Shown: positions 1-6,247, counted from the first letter of the stretch. The stretch: DNA of 12,949 nucleotides from Candidatus Nitrosopumilus sp. (GCA_018674605.1 JABGZU010000068.1:1-12949), one strand, 5' to 3'. Numbers and translations: made by a program. The notes: generated by a model from the letters alone, not told the origin.

Positions 1-261
1 AAAGAAGTTAACGAGGCAAACCTCAGTTCAGTTGTTAAAGCATCTGGCGCTGAAGTTAATGAAGCCCAAGTTAAATCACTAGTTGCAGCCTTAGCCGATG
101 TTAACATCGATGAGGCCGTTAAAGCCGCACCTGTAGCAGTTGCAGCAGCCGCACCGGCAGCTGGCGCAGCAGCAGATGCACCAGCAAAAGAAGAGGAGAA
201 GAAAGAAGAACCTAAAAACGAAGAAGCAGCCATGGAAGGATTATCATCCTTATTCGGCTAA
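1..261 (+). CDS. rpl12: Ribosomal protein P1/L12 (archaeal L12p), 3' part
   Basis: Frame 1 is open from the window edge to a TAA at 259-261 and gives the last 86 residues of archaeal stalk protein P1 (L12). Seen: a helical N-terminal part with [15 protein letters not shown] and [17 protein letters not shown] (the dimerisation and P0-binding region), an Ala/Pro-rich hinge, a charged [12 protein letters not shown] stretch, and the terminal MEGLSSLFG, the hallmark tail that contacts translation factors. Roughly the first 15 residues lie outside the window. P1 dimers bind P0/L10 and form the flexible lateral stalk that recruits elongation-factor GTPases. In most archaea the gene directly follows rpl10; here it is on the opposite strand from L10/L1, with a membrane-protein gene between. 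Many GCC, AAC and ATC codons suggest high expression. A T-rich tract follows the stop. Confidence 0.95.
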   Translation, partial: KEVNEANLSSVVKASGAEVNEAQVKSLVAALADVNIDEAVKAAPVAVAAAAPAAGAAADAPAKEEEKKEEPKNEEAAMEGLSSLFG

Positions 262-265
262 GCAA

Positions 266-303
266 CTTTATTTTTTCAATTTAATTTTATACTTATTTTT
301 ATT
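266..303 (+). terminator. T-rich terminator of rpl12, overlapping next promoter region
   Basis: Directly after the P1/L12 stop, the coding strand carries several T runs (for example six T at 271-276 and five at 296-300) without an obvious hairpin. This is the usual form of an intrinsic archaeal terminator. The 3' part of the same tract (about 297-307) is also the only AT-rich element placed to serve the following membrane-protein gene, so terminator and promoter probably overlap. Confidence 0.5.
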
Positions 304-338
304 AATCTTAATTACTCTCTGTACCGTCTTTGTATCTA

Positions 339-977
339 TTGACAGAATTTGCTTTTACTTCTGAATTCTTTATTTATATTTTAGATCTGTTTGGTACTGT
401 AGCGTTTGCAATTACTGGTGCCTTTAAGGCAATTGAAAAAAAATTTGATGTTGTAGGAATTTTACTGCTTGCAACTATTACTGGAGTTGCAGGTGGTACA
501 ATTCGGGATGTTGTATTGGGTACTACTCCCAATTCCATTATTGATCCTGTCTATGTAATCTCTACAGTTGTATCTGGAGTAGTGATTTTCTTTTTGTATT
601 CTAAACTAAAAAAACATTGGAATCTGTTTTTGAAATTTGATGCAATTGGATTGGGTGTGTTTACTATTATTGGAGCAACTTTTGCATACAATATTTTTGG
701 ATTAAATTTTTTGGCAATTTTATTAGCAGGTATTTTGACTGCTGTTGGCGGTGGTATACTTCGAGATATTTTTGTAAACCAAGTTCCAATAGTTTTTGTA
801 AAAGAATTTTATCTTTCTGCAAGTTTTATTGGAATCGTTATTTTTTCTATAATTTTGTATTTTACTGATGAATTATACTATGCTACAATTATTGGGATTT
901 TTCTTACTATGTCGTTAAGATTAATTGCAATGAAGTATAATTGGAATTTTCCTAAAGTAAAAAATACTGACACTTAA
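339..977 (+). CDS. TRIC/UPF0126 family membrane protein (YadS-like)
   Basis: An integral membrane protein of about 212-215 residues with roughly seven hydrophobic helices. It has the internal duplication of the UPF0126/TRIC family (Pfam Gly_transporter): repeat 1 has LDLFGTVAFAITGAFKA followed by GVAGGTIRDV, and repeat 2 has FDAIGLGVFTIIGATFA followed by AVGGGILRDIF. The paired glycine-rich GG-x-x-RD motifs are the pore-lining signature of the prokaryotic TRIC cation-channel family; some bacterial members have been linked to glycine uptake. The substrate here cannot be told. No ATG is available at the N-terminus: an in-frame TAA at 309 leaves TTG at 330 or TTG at 339. The second gives MTEFAFTSEFF and is chosen; the first adds three residues. 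The stop overlaps that of L10 on the other strand (shared TTAA at 974-977). Confidence 0.85.
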   Translation: MTEFAFTSEFFIYILDLFGTVAFAITGAFKAIEKKFDVVGILLLATITGVAGGTIRDVVLGTTPNSIIDPVYVISTVVSGVVIFFLYSKLKKHWNLFLKFDAIGLGVFTIIGATFAYNIFGLNFLAILLAGILTAVGGGILRDIFVNQVPIVFVKEFYLSASFIGIVIFSIILYFTDELYYATIIGIFLTMSLRLIAMKYNWNFPKVKNTDT

Positions 978-1840
978 GCTGGTGTGTATTCTTTTGCTTG
1001 ACTTACTATGCCTTTAGCTTGTGCATCTGCTTTTTGTAAAATTTGTTCTTTTGTTTCATCTGTCATGAAACCTGATTCTACAGACACTGAACGTGCAGAC
1101 TGTGCTGCCTTTGTGAGGATTTGTGTAACATTATCTGCAGTGATGTATCCTGCTTCAATTGATAGCGATATTGCTTCTTGATGGAATTGAGCAAATGTAT
1201 CTCTAGTTTTCTCAACATCTACTACCATCTCTTCTTCAGTATATTTTAGACCCTCTTCTACTGCTGAATAAAGTGAGATTCCTGCTTCTACTGGTTTGAT
1301 ATCTAATTTACCTAAAATTGATGCTAATTTTTCATTAATTGCTTCACCTTTTTTTGCTGGTGTTGTATCTTTTGCAATCCAGATTGTTCCTTGATCAATT
1401 TTTGTTGGAATTCCTGCATCTTTGAATTCTGTAAGCATTGGTCCTGGTGCAATTCCTGTATTTTTAGCAGGTACTATAATATCGATACTTGCAATATCTC
1501 CACTACGTGCACCCATCATGACTTTATTTTTACCTAAGAGTACGTTTAGTTTGAATGGTGACATGTTTGTAAAAAGAAACATTAGTTGTCCTTTCAGTTC
1601 ACCAGAAATTTCTTTCATTCCTGGAATATCTAATGTTTCAAGTGCTTTTTTTGCAACTCTATCTTTGACACACACAAATTCTACTTCCCCTTTCAAAGTT
1701 TTTCTTAACGGTAAAATTTGTGTAGAGCGAACTTTTCTCATTTGAATTACTGAAATTGTTTTGTATTTTTTTGGTAATTCTAATAATTGTTGATACATTT
1801 CCGTTTTTCTTTTTGGATATGTTGTTCTATTTTCATGCAT
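974..1840 (-). CDS. rpl10: Ribosomal protein L10 (P0), acidic stalk base protein
   Basis: A 288-residue uL10/P0 protein. The N-terminal rRNA-binding domain (about 1-105) includes KYKTISVIQMRKVRSTQI. The archaeal insertion domain (about 105-180) includes NTGIAPGPMLTEFKDAGIPTK. A C-terminal helical spine (about 215-280) has repeats such as LSIEAGYITADNVTQILTKA, which bind P1/L12 dimers. The protein anchors the stalk to the 23S GTPase centre. It ends in AKEYTPA and lacks the acidic stretch and the LFG-type tail that archaeal P0 usually shares with P1, although the P1 in this window has it. No acidic tail is readable in another frame beyond the stop. The ATG overlaps the L1 stop by 8 bases, so the two are translationally coupled. 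The 3' end overlaps the convergent TRIC gene by 4 bases. Confidence 0.95.
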   Translation of the reverse strand: MHENRTTYPKRKTEMYQQLLELPKKYKTISVIQMRKVRSTQILPLRKTLKGEVEFVCVKDRVAKKALETLDIPGMKEISGELKGQLMFLFTNMSPFKLNVLLGKNKVMMGARSGDIASIDIIVPAKNTGIAPGPMLTEFKDAGIPTKIDQGTIWIAKDTTPAKKGEAINEKLASILGKLDIKPVEAGISLYSAVEEGLKYTEEEMVVDVEKTRDTFAQFHQEAISLSIEAGYITADNVTQILTKAAQSARSVSVESGFMTDETKEQILQKADAQAKGIVSQAKEYTPA

Positions 1841-2504
1841 ACTTCTTCTTTATCTCCTGTACTTGTTTTTCTGGTTTACCCATTGTTGTTTTGACTAGAA
1901 TTTTTTTAATATTTTTCTCTCCATTTGGTAATTTTTTCTCTATTGCACTAATCACTGAATGTGCGTTAATTGCTAAATCTGTATCTTCCATAGATTCATC
2001 TCCAATTTTACATGAAACTGATAATGATGCTCTTGTTCTAACTTTAATTGATGTTCTAAATCTTGATAAAAATGCATCAATAGGTGCATTAAATGGAACT
2101 GGTGTTGGCATTTTGCCTCTAGGACCTAAAAGCTGACCTAGTGCTTTACCTACTGTTGGCATAATTTGTGTATCTGCTAAAAAGAAATCATATTTGTTAA
2201 TGAATTTTCTAGATTCTCTTTTATTAGATTCAAATTTTGTTAATTCATCATTTCCGATTACTGCATCTGCTTTTGCAGCTTTAGCCTTTTGACTCATATC
2301 TCCTGTTGCAATTACACATACTGTTGCAGGTGAACTTGTTTTTGGAAGTTGAACTACTTCGTTAATTGCAAATCCTTTTTTGACATCGATATCTTTGAAA
2401 TTAATAATTAATTCTATTGACTGTGTAAATTTTCTCTTTTTCGTTGCCTCTTTGGCTTTTTTTACTAACTCTGCCAATTGTGTCTCTGTAATCAATACGT
2501 ACAT
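1833..2504 (-). CDS. rpl1: Ribosomal protein L1
   Basis: A uL1 protein of 223 residues, close to the usual archaeal length. KKRKFTQSIELIINFKDIDVKK (domain I) leads into the core; the diagnostic L1 motif GPRGKMPTP lies at residues 127-135. The C-terminus returns to domain I. L1 builds the mobile L1 stalk at the E site, and archaeal L1 is also known to repress its own mRNA. It is the first gene of a two-gene L1-L10 unit, overlapping L10 by 8 bases. The ATG at 2504 is used here. The best upstream TATA-like stretch (minus strand, 2520-2527) is slightly close to it and would fit a leaderless start at the in-frame TTG at 2495 equally well, giving MITETQLAEL. Unlike in most archaea, L11 does not directly precede it; a regulator gene intervenes. 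Confidence 0.96.
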   Translation of the reverse strand: MYVLITETQLAELVKKAKEATKKRKFTQSIELIINFKDIDVKKGFAINEVVQLPKTSSPATVCVIATGDMSQKAKAAKADAVIGNDELTKFESNKRESRKFINKYDFFLADTQIMPTVGKALGQLLGPRGKMPTPVPFNAPIDAFLSRFRTSIKVRTRASLSVSCKIGDESMEDTDLAINAHSVISAIEKKLPNGEKNIKKILVKTTMGKPEKQVQEIKKKYA

Positions 2505-2518
2505 TTTCTAGAAAACCT

Positions 2519-2530
2519 ACTTAAAATCGT
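2519..2530 (-). promoter_or_regulatory. Possible core promoter of rpl1-rpl10
   Basis: On the minus strand a CGATTTTAAG-like stretch is centred about 19 bases before the ATG at 2504 and 28 before the in-frame TTG at 2495. It is the best archaeal TATA candidate here, but its spacing leaves the start of L1 uncertain. Confidence 0.3.
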
Positions 2531-2628
2531 TTAGAGATTAAGTTGTTTGTTCTTTTTTAATTTGAAAAAAATTCAATTTTTTATGCCTAATTATTGTAAT
2601 TTAAGACAAATTTTTCTTAAAACTTACA

Positions 2629-2638
2629 TATATTAAAT
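2629..2638 (+). promoter_or_regulatory. TATA box of the Lrp-family gene
   Basis: TATATTAAAT is centred about 28 bases before the TTG at 2662. This is the spacing expected for a leaderless archaeal transcript and it supports TTG as the start codon. The 157-base gap with rpl1 is divergent and very AT-rich, so a regulator binding here could affect both directions. Confidence 0.55.
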
Positions 2639-2661
2639 GATAATCATGATTTTCTAGCACA

Positions 2662-3117
2662 TTGCATAGATTTGACGATCTTGATATGAAATTACTCTAT
2701 GAATTGACTAATGATGGATCTATTTCTGTTCCTGTTTTATCTAAAAAACTTGAAATTAATGCTTCTGTTTTGTATAGTCGAATTAAAAGATTAATGAAAA
2801 AGAAATTAATCAAAAAATTTACCATTGAAATTGATGAATCTTTGTTAGGTATTGGAGTAAAAGCGTCTGTTGGTATTAATCGCGATCCAAAATTAAAAGA
2901 AATGATTCATAAAAAATTCATGGAAACTTCTGAGGTTGTTTCTATTTCAGAAGTGACTGGTAGATTTGATATTATTGTTGATGTATATGCTAAAAATCTT
3001 GAAGCATTACATGATGTAGTTATTGAAAAAATTGGAAAAATAGAAGGTATTCAAAATACTGAAACCTTTGTAGAATTACAAAAAACCGATAAGGATCCTG
3101 TTTATCTTATCGAATAA
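2662..3117 (+). CDS. Lrp/AsnC family transcriptional regulator
   Basis: A 151-residue protein with the classic two-domain Lrp/AsnC architecture. The N-terminal winged helix-turn-helix (about 4-55) starts FDDLDMKLLYELTNDGSIS and has the recognition region ASVLYSRIKRLMKKKLIKKF. The C-terminal RAM/AsnC effector domain (about 67-147) includes VSISEVTGRFDIIVDVYA. Such proteins form octamers or dimer arrays and often sense amino acids; the ligand and targets are not visible. The start is TTG: the upstream frame closes with TGA at 2647, and the first ATG (2686) would remove the first HTH residues. The gene sits between the L11 and L1 genes, which point the other way, and its stop directly abuts the restored L11 stop. 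Confidence 0.9.
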   Translation: MHRFDDLDMKLLYELTNDGSISVPVLSKKLEINASVLYSRIKRLMKKKLIKKFTIEIDESLLGIGVKASVGINRDPKLKEMIHKKFMETSEVVSISEVTGRFDIIVDVYAKNLEALHDVVIEKIGKIEGIQNTETFVELQKTDKDPVYLIE

Positions 3118-3595
3118 TTATTGGAATTTTTGATCCCATTTACCTTCATTGATTTCAGCAGTTATTTCTTTTGGAGTTTTTCCTTCTACTAACTCCTAAT
3201 GCTACACATGTACCAATGATGGTTTTTGCAACTGATTTCAATGATGATGCATAAGATTTTTCGAGTTTTGTATTTGCTACTTTCACAATTGAATCCATTG
3301 TAACGTCTCCTGCCCATTCAGTACCTGATGTGCTTGAGCCTTTTTGAATCCCTGCTTCTTTCATGATTAGTGCTGCAGCTGAAGGAATACCTATCTCAAT
3401 TTCATATTTCTTCGTATCTGTATCTACAACAACTGTTACTGGAACTTTCATTCCCTCGAAGTCTTTTGTTTTCTCATTAATTGATGCGATAACTTCCATG
3501 ATGTTAACGCCTAGAGGACCTAATGCTGGACCTAATGGTGGACCTGCAGATGCGCCTCCTCCAGTTACAAGTGATGATACTTTTTGTTCTCCCAT
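3118..3595 (-). CDS. rpl11: Ribosomal protein L11, frameshifted near the 3' end
   Basis: uL11 starts at ATG 3595 with MGEQKVSSLVTGGGASAG and continues through PPLGPALGPLGVN and GIPSAAALIMKEAG (N-terminal thiostrepton-type domain plus linker) to the rRNA-binding C-terminal domain. After residue 135 (GTCVALGV) the open frame becomes SRRKNSKRNNC and stops at 3155. One frame over, from GTA at 3189, the sequence reads VEGKTPKEITAEINEGKWD then QKFQ and a TAA at 3118-3120, which is the normal end of archaeal L11. The repaired protein has about 159 residues, the family's usual length; as written, the uninterrupted product has 146. A loss of two bases near 3190-3193 restores the usual spacing best. 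It could be a sequencing error, a real mutation or recoding. The gene follows Spt5 by 34 bases and has its own likely TATA element. Confidence 0.93.
3187..3196 (-). other. Frameshift site in rpl11
   Basis: Minus-strand codons GGA GTT (3196-3191) are in the original frame. The conserved VEGK frame starts at GTA (3189-3187), leaving a single base, A3190, between the two frames. Reading back by two bases after GTT would give GTT TTA GTA (V-L-V-E-G-K). Skipping A3190 would give V-V-E-G-K, one residue short of the usual family spacing. Whether the ribosome does either cannot be told from sequence alone. Confidence 0.8.
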
Positions 3596-3613
3596 GTTAA
3601 TCAGCTTAATACC

Positions 3614-3623
3614 AAAAATTTAA
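3614..3623 (-). promoter_or_regulatory. Possible internal promoter of rpl11
   Basis: TTAAATTTTT on the minus strand is centred about 24 bases before the L11 ATG, within the 34-base Spt5-L11 gap. It would allow L11 to be transcribed independently as a leaderless mRNA, as well as from the secE promoter. Confidence 0.4.
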
Positions 3624-3629
3624 TCCTTA

Positions 3630-4088
3630 CTAAGCTCCACTCGAGAGTTTTAGATAGTTTGCATCTACTGTTACTGGTAGTTGATATGATGCATCTAGTA
3701 AAACAACTGTAGCTTCTTCCTTATCTGCATCTATTCTTGTAATTGTTGCTTTCATTCCTTTGAATGGACCACCTGTAATTTCGATAATATTATCCACTTC
3801 TAATGTTGAAACGGTTGATTTCTTAACAAGATATCCTTCGATATCTTTGAATTCTAACTCTCCTCTTAATTGACCTCGAATATGTCTTACACCTTCGACT
3901 GCCATGTATGCATCACTTGGCTTGATTGCTTCAATTACAACATACCCTCTTAGATTATCTACTAGTAATACTGATTGAATGTTAATTTGATTAGCATTGG
4001 CTTTAGCTTCTAATAATCTCATAACCACTTTTTCTTGTCCTCCTGTGGTCCTAATTGCAAATAAGTGTGATTTTATTTCTTCAGACAA
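3630..4088 (-). CDS. spt5: Transcription elongation factor Spt5 (NusG family)
   Basis: A 152-residue archaeal Spt5. The NGN domain (about 7-85) runs from LFAIRTTGGQEKVVMRLLEA to GVRHIRGQLRGELEF, and a single KOW domain (about 98-145) carries ITGGPFKGMKATI. The NGN domain binds the RNA polymerase clamp, usually with Spt4, and makes elongation processive; the KOW domain can contact the ribosome and couple transcription to translation. The frame opens with TTG at 4088, two bases after the SecE stop, so TTG is a re-initiation start in a tight operon. The order SecE-Spt5-L11 is the standard archaeal arrangement and supports all three assignments. The stop is TAG, 34 bases before L11. Confidence 0.95.
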   Translation of the reverse strand: MSEEIKSHLFAIRTTGGQEKVVMRLLEAKANANQINIQSVLLVDNLRGYVVIEAIKPSDAYMAVEGVRHIRGQLRGELEFKDIEGYLVKKSTVSTLEVDNIIEITGGPFKGMKATITRIDADKEEATVVLLDASYQLPVTVDANYLKLSSGA

Positions 4089-4090
4089 TT

Positions 4091-4237
4091 TTATCTACCA
4101 AATGTAATTACCGAAAACACAAACTGAATTGTAAATCCAATAGCACCTACTCCTGCTATTCCCATTATCACTAATCTTAGATGTTGTTGATATTCATCCT
4201 TATCTGGCTTTTTAGCCATTTTCATGGTATTTGACAT
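4091..4237 (-). CDS. secE: Protein translocase subunit SecE/Sss1 (Sec61 gamma)
   Basis: A 48-residue reading frame starting MSNTMKMAKKPDKDEYQQHL and followed by one hydrophobic helix (LVIMGIAGVGAIGFTIQFVF) and a short positive end. KPDKDEY before a single tail-type membrane helix is the archaeal SecE/Sss1 pattern, in which an amphipathic helix lies on the cytoplasmic face and the helix clamps SecY. Position confirms it: secE precedes spt5 in most archaea, here with only two bases between stop and start. In-frame ATG codons at 4237, 4225 and 4219 are all possible starts; the first is used. The protein would serve the same export route as FtsY further along the window. Confidence 0.88.
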   Translation of the reverse strand: MSNTMKMAKKPDKDEYQQHLRLVIMGIAGVGAIGFTIQFVFSVITFGR

Positions 4238-4270
4238 ATTCTTCAAAGTTTGCCTAGGGTTCATTGGTGG

Positions 4271-4281
4271 AAATTAATATG
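4271..4281 (+). promoter_or_regulatory. TATA box of dtdA (possibly shared with secE)
   Basis: AAATTAATATG is centred about 28 bases before the ATG at 4304, right for a leaderless dtdA mRNA. The element is nearly symmetric in base composition. On the other strand it would place a start site about a dozen bases before secE, so it may serve both divergent units; that part is a guess. Confidence 0.45.
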
Positions 4282-4303
4282 GTGTCCTTATATTCCTTAT
4301 CTC

Positions 4304-5080
4304 ATGGAGCTTTTAATTGCCTATCTGGATGATCCTGCAGGTCATAATATGGCAAAATTTCTTTCACAAGAAATGACTTTGGATGGTGATATTTTTCGTG
4401 GTAAATATTATGATCTAATAATCATACCTACTCCTGCTATTTTTGCCGATTGGATTGAAGAAAAATTTGATTATGATGGATTTGTGTTTCTTTCAAAACA
4501 TGCTGCTGCATCTGGTGTATTGGCATTAACTTGTCATAATACTGGAAATTTCTCTGAAGCAAAATTTGGAGGTAATGATAGACAAGTTGCAGTTCCTCAT
4601 GCATTTCTTCAAAAAACGTATCTTCAAACTCTAAAAAAACATCAATCTCAATTTTCTCAATTCCAAATCACTATTGAAGCTACTCATCATGGTCCTACTG
4701 CATTAACTAAACCTTCAATATTCATTGAAATAGGAACTACTGAACAACAATGGACTGATACTTCATTATGTAATTCTGTTGCAACACTAGTTCATCAAGT
4801 TTTATCTAATCCTATACCTGAAAGTCCTATGGCAATTTGCTTTGGTGGTACACATTATTCTTCAAAATTTACTTATGAATTACTTGAAGGAAAATATGCT
4901 CTTGGAACAGTAATTCCAAAACATGCATTAGATAATCTTGATGAAGAATTATTTTCTCATATTATGAAACAAAACAACACCGCTAAATTCGCTCTTTTAG
5001 ATTGGAATGGACTTGGAAAAAATAAACAAAAAATTCTCAATTTTCTTAATTCTACCTCACTTGAGATTGTGAAACTATGA
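4304..5080 (+). CDS. dtdA: D-aminoacyl-tRNA deacylase, archaeal type (DtdA)
   Basis: A 258-residue member of the archaeal/plant DtdA (GEK1) family, a metal-dependent enzyme that hydrolyses D-amino acids from mischarged tRNA. Visible family blocks: LLIAYLDDPAGHNMA at the start, LALTCHNTGNFS (about 73-84), EATHHGPTALTKPSIFIEIG (about 125-144), and GGTHYSSKFT (181-190) followed by LGTVIPKHALDNLD. The conserved His-rich blocks match the proposed metal and active-site regions. The frame extends 18 codons upstream to TTG 4250, but family members begin just before the LLIA strand and the TATA element lies inside that extension, so ATG 4304 is chosen. The TGA overlaps the ogt ATG (ATGA at 5077-5080), so both are translated together. 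This DTD type is not related to the bacterial Dtd fold. Confidence 0.92.
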   Translation: MELLIAYLDDPAGHNMAKFLSQEMTLDGDIFRGKYYDLIIIPTPAIFADWIEEKFDYDGFVFLSKHAAASGVLALTCHNTGNFSEAKFGGNDRQVAVPHAFLQKTYLQTLKKHQSQFSQFQITIEATHHGPTALTKPSIFIEIGTTEQQWTDTSLCNSVATLVHQVLSNPIPESPMAICFGGTHYSSKFTYELLEGKYALGTVIPKHALDNLDEELFSHIMKQNNTAKFALLDWNGLGKNKQKILNFLNSTSLEIVKL

Positions 5081-5376
5081 ATCTTGAACAGAAAGTTTAC
5101 AAAAAATTACTAGATGTTCCAAAAGGTAAAATTACAACTTATGGTGATTTGGCAAAGGCTGTTGGATTAAAAAATGGTCAAAGAATAATTGGAAAAATAA
5201 TGAACAAAAATCCTTATCCCATAATAATTCCATGTCATAGAGTTGTTATGTCTACTGGTAAAATTGGAGGATATGCTTATGGTAAATTTATAAAAATAAA
5301 AATACTTGGTGATGAGGGCATAGAAGTTAAAAATGATAATATCACAAATTTTGATAAGAGATTATTTAGATTCTAA
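5077..5376 (+). CDS. ogt: Methylated-DNA--protein-cysteine methyltransferase (Ogt), short form
   Basis: A 99-residue protein that is only the DNA-binding/active-site domain of O6-alkylguanine-DNA alkyltransferase. Seen: the helix-turn-helix KGKITTYGDLAKAVGLKNGQR with the Arg finger (R36) after it, the Asn hinge in MNKNP, and the active-site IPCHRVV with acceptor Cys53, then GKIGGYAYG. It transfers alkyl groups from damaged guanine to its own cysteine in a suicide reaction. The intact PCHR separates it from alkyltransferase-like proteins, which lack the cysteine. The N-terminal domain of classical Ogt is absent, as in other short archaeal homologues. It is coupled to dtdA by a 4-base overlap, and its stop overlaps that of L19e (5373-5376). 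The C-terminal NITNFDKRLFRF is lineage-specific. Confidence 0.92.
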   Translation: MNLEQKVYKKLLDVPKGKITTYGDLAKAVGLKNGQRIIGKIMNKNPYPIIIPCHRVVMSTGKIGGYAYGKFIKIKILGDEGIEVKNDNITNFDKRLFRF

Positions 5377-5828
5377 ACTTCTCTTTTAGTTCTAATTTCG
5401 TCCATCAACAGTCTCAAGTGAGCTTTATTTCTAACTGTGTTTCCGCCCACTTTCTTGTAGAGTATCCAGAATTCTGGATTGGTCAAATCTTTTCTATCTT
5501 TGGCAATTTTTAATAATCTTCTCAATGCACGAACTTTTGCAACATATACTGTTTTCTTACCTACTCGTGCACCTTTTGTACCTTGTTTGGAGCCTTGCCC
5601 TGTGCCTCTTTTCTTTCTTTGATCTAATTTAGTTTGTGCTCTTCCTCTTGATGTTCCTGTAAATGATTTAATTTTAATTGTATTTGCTGTGATTAAACTT
5701 CTGATGTTTTCTCTAGTAATTGCATCTGCAATATCATCTAGATGATCTGTATCAAATTTAATTCTGTGAATTCCTACTCCAGTAACTCTGGCAGCTAGTC
5801 TTTTTTTAGATTTAAGATTTATCGGCAA
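5373..5828 (-). CDS. rpl19e: Ribosomal protein L19e
   Basis: A 151-residue eL19. It opens with NLKSKKRLAARVTGVGIHRI and continues through DAITRENIRSLI, the basic SRGRAQTKLDQRKKRGTGQG loop and the long helical end WILYKKVGGNTVRNKAHLRL. It binds 23S rRNA and forms an intersubunit bridge. The only start consistent with the family N-terminus is TTG at 5828, which lies 17 bases inside the end of L32e, so the two are translationally coupled. In many archaea L32e-L19e sit inside the large S14-S8-L6...L18-S5 operon; here they form an isolated pair between unrelated convergent and divergent genes. The stop TAG overlaps the ogt stop. Confidence 0.96.
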   Translation of the reverse strand: MPINLKSKKRLAARVTGVGIHRIKFDTDHLDDIADAITRENIRSLITANTIKIKSFTGTSRGRAQTKLDQRKKRGTGQGSKQGTKGARVGKKTVYVAKVRALRRLLKIAKDRKDLTNPEFWILYKKVGGNTVRNKAHLRLLMDEIRTKREV

Positions 5829-6216
5829 TTACACTCACTCTCGCATTAAATATTTTAAATTTGTTTTCAACGGCTTTAATGACAATTTCTTTTCTTTTTT
5901 TAGTACCGACACCATGTCCTAATCTTACTCCATCTTTCTTTGGATCTAACTTTCCTAAATCTGCAATATTGTAAACTAAATTATCTGTAAATCCTGAAGG
6001 GTGTAATCCTTTTGCATCTCTAGGTCCTCCATATCCAACTTTAACTAAACCTGGACGACCTCTACTTTTTTGTTTTCTTTGATGATGATCTATTCCTTTT
6101 GGTTTTCTCCAATTTGTTTGAAGTCTAACATAACGCCAACTTTCTGGTCTGACAAAATCAGGATTGTTTCCTTTTACTTCCTGTCTTTTTTCGATCTTTT
6201 CCTTGTTGATTGGCAT
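5812..6216 (-). CDS. rpl32e: Ribosomal protein L32e
   Basis: A 134-residue eL32. After a short basic N-terminus (MPINKEKIEKRQEVKG) come SWRYVRLQTNWRKPKGIDHH, the arginine/lysine-rich rRNA-binding stretch QRKQKSRGRPGLVKVGYGGP and the closing beta-strands around LGHGVGTKKRKEIVIKA, all typical of the family. It is the first gene of the L32e-L19e pair and overlaps L19e by 17 bases. ATG 6216 is preceded at leaderless spacing by a TATA-like element on the minus strand. The length is normal for the archaeal family. Confidence 0.96.
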   Translation of the reverse strand: MPINKEKIEKRQEVKGNNPDFVRPESWRYVRLQTNWRKPKGIDHHQRKQKSRGRPGLVKVGYGGPRDAKGLHPSGFTDNLVYNIADLGKLDPKKDGVRLGHGVGTKKRKEIVIKAVENKFKIFNARVSVIADKS

Positions 6217-6238
6217 GGAACTAAGTCTTGAATTTTGG

Positions 6239-6247
6239 AATAAATAC
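6239..6247 (-). promoter_or_regulatory. TATA box of rpl32e-rpl19e
   Basis: GTATTTATT on the minus strand is centred 27 bases before the L32e ATG. This is the spacing of a leaderless archaeal mRNA. It sits in the 113-base divergent gap shared with the PEP carboxykinase gene. Confidence 0.5.

Noticed and set aside
140..364. Gln/Lys-rich open frame at the left end, ending in a hydrophobic stretch
   Set aside because: It is a frame-shifted reading of the Ala-rich and Glu/Lys-rich end of P1/L12 running into the T-rich terminator.
1756..2136. Hydrophobic plus-strand open frame across the L1/L10 junction
   Set aside because: It is antisense to two certain ribosomal protein genes; its hydrophobicity comes from T-rich complements of Lys/Glu codons.
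2505..2661. Possible small RNA in the AT-rich gap between L1 and Lrp
   Set aside because: No stable stem or conserved structure is visible; the gap is explained by two divergent promoters.
3155..3192. SRRKNSKRNNC as a genuine alternative L11 C-terminus
   Set aside because: The conserved L11 ending is intact in the neighbouring frame, so this basic tail is most simply an out-of-frame reading.
4250..4303. An 18-codon N-terminal extension of DtdA from TTG 4250
   Set aside because: Family members begin just before the LLIA strand, and the best TATA element lies inside this stretch, so it is probably untranscribed promoter sequence.
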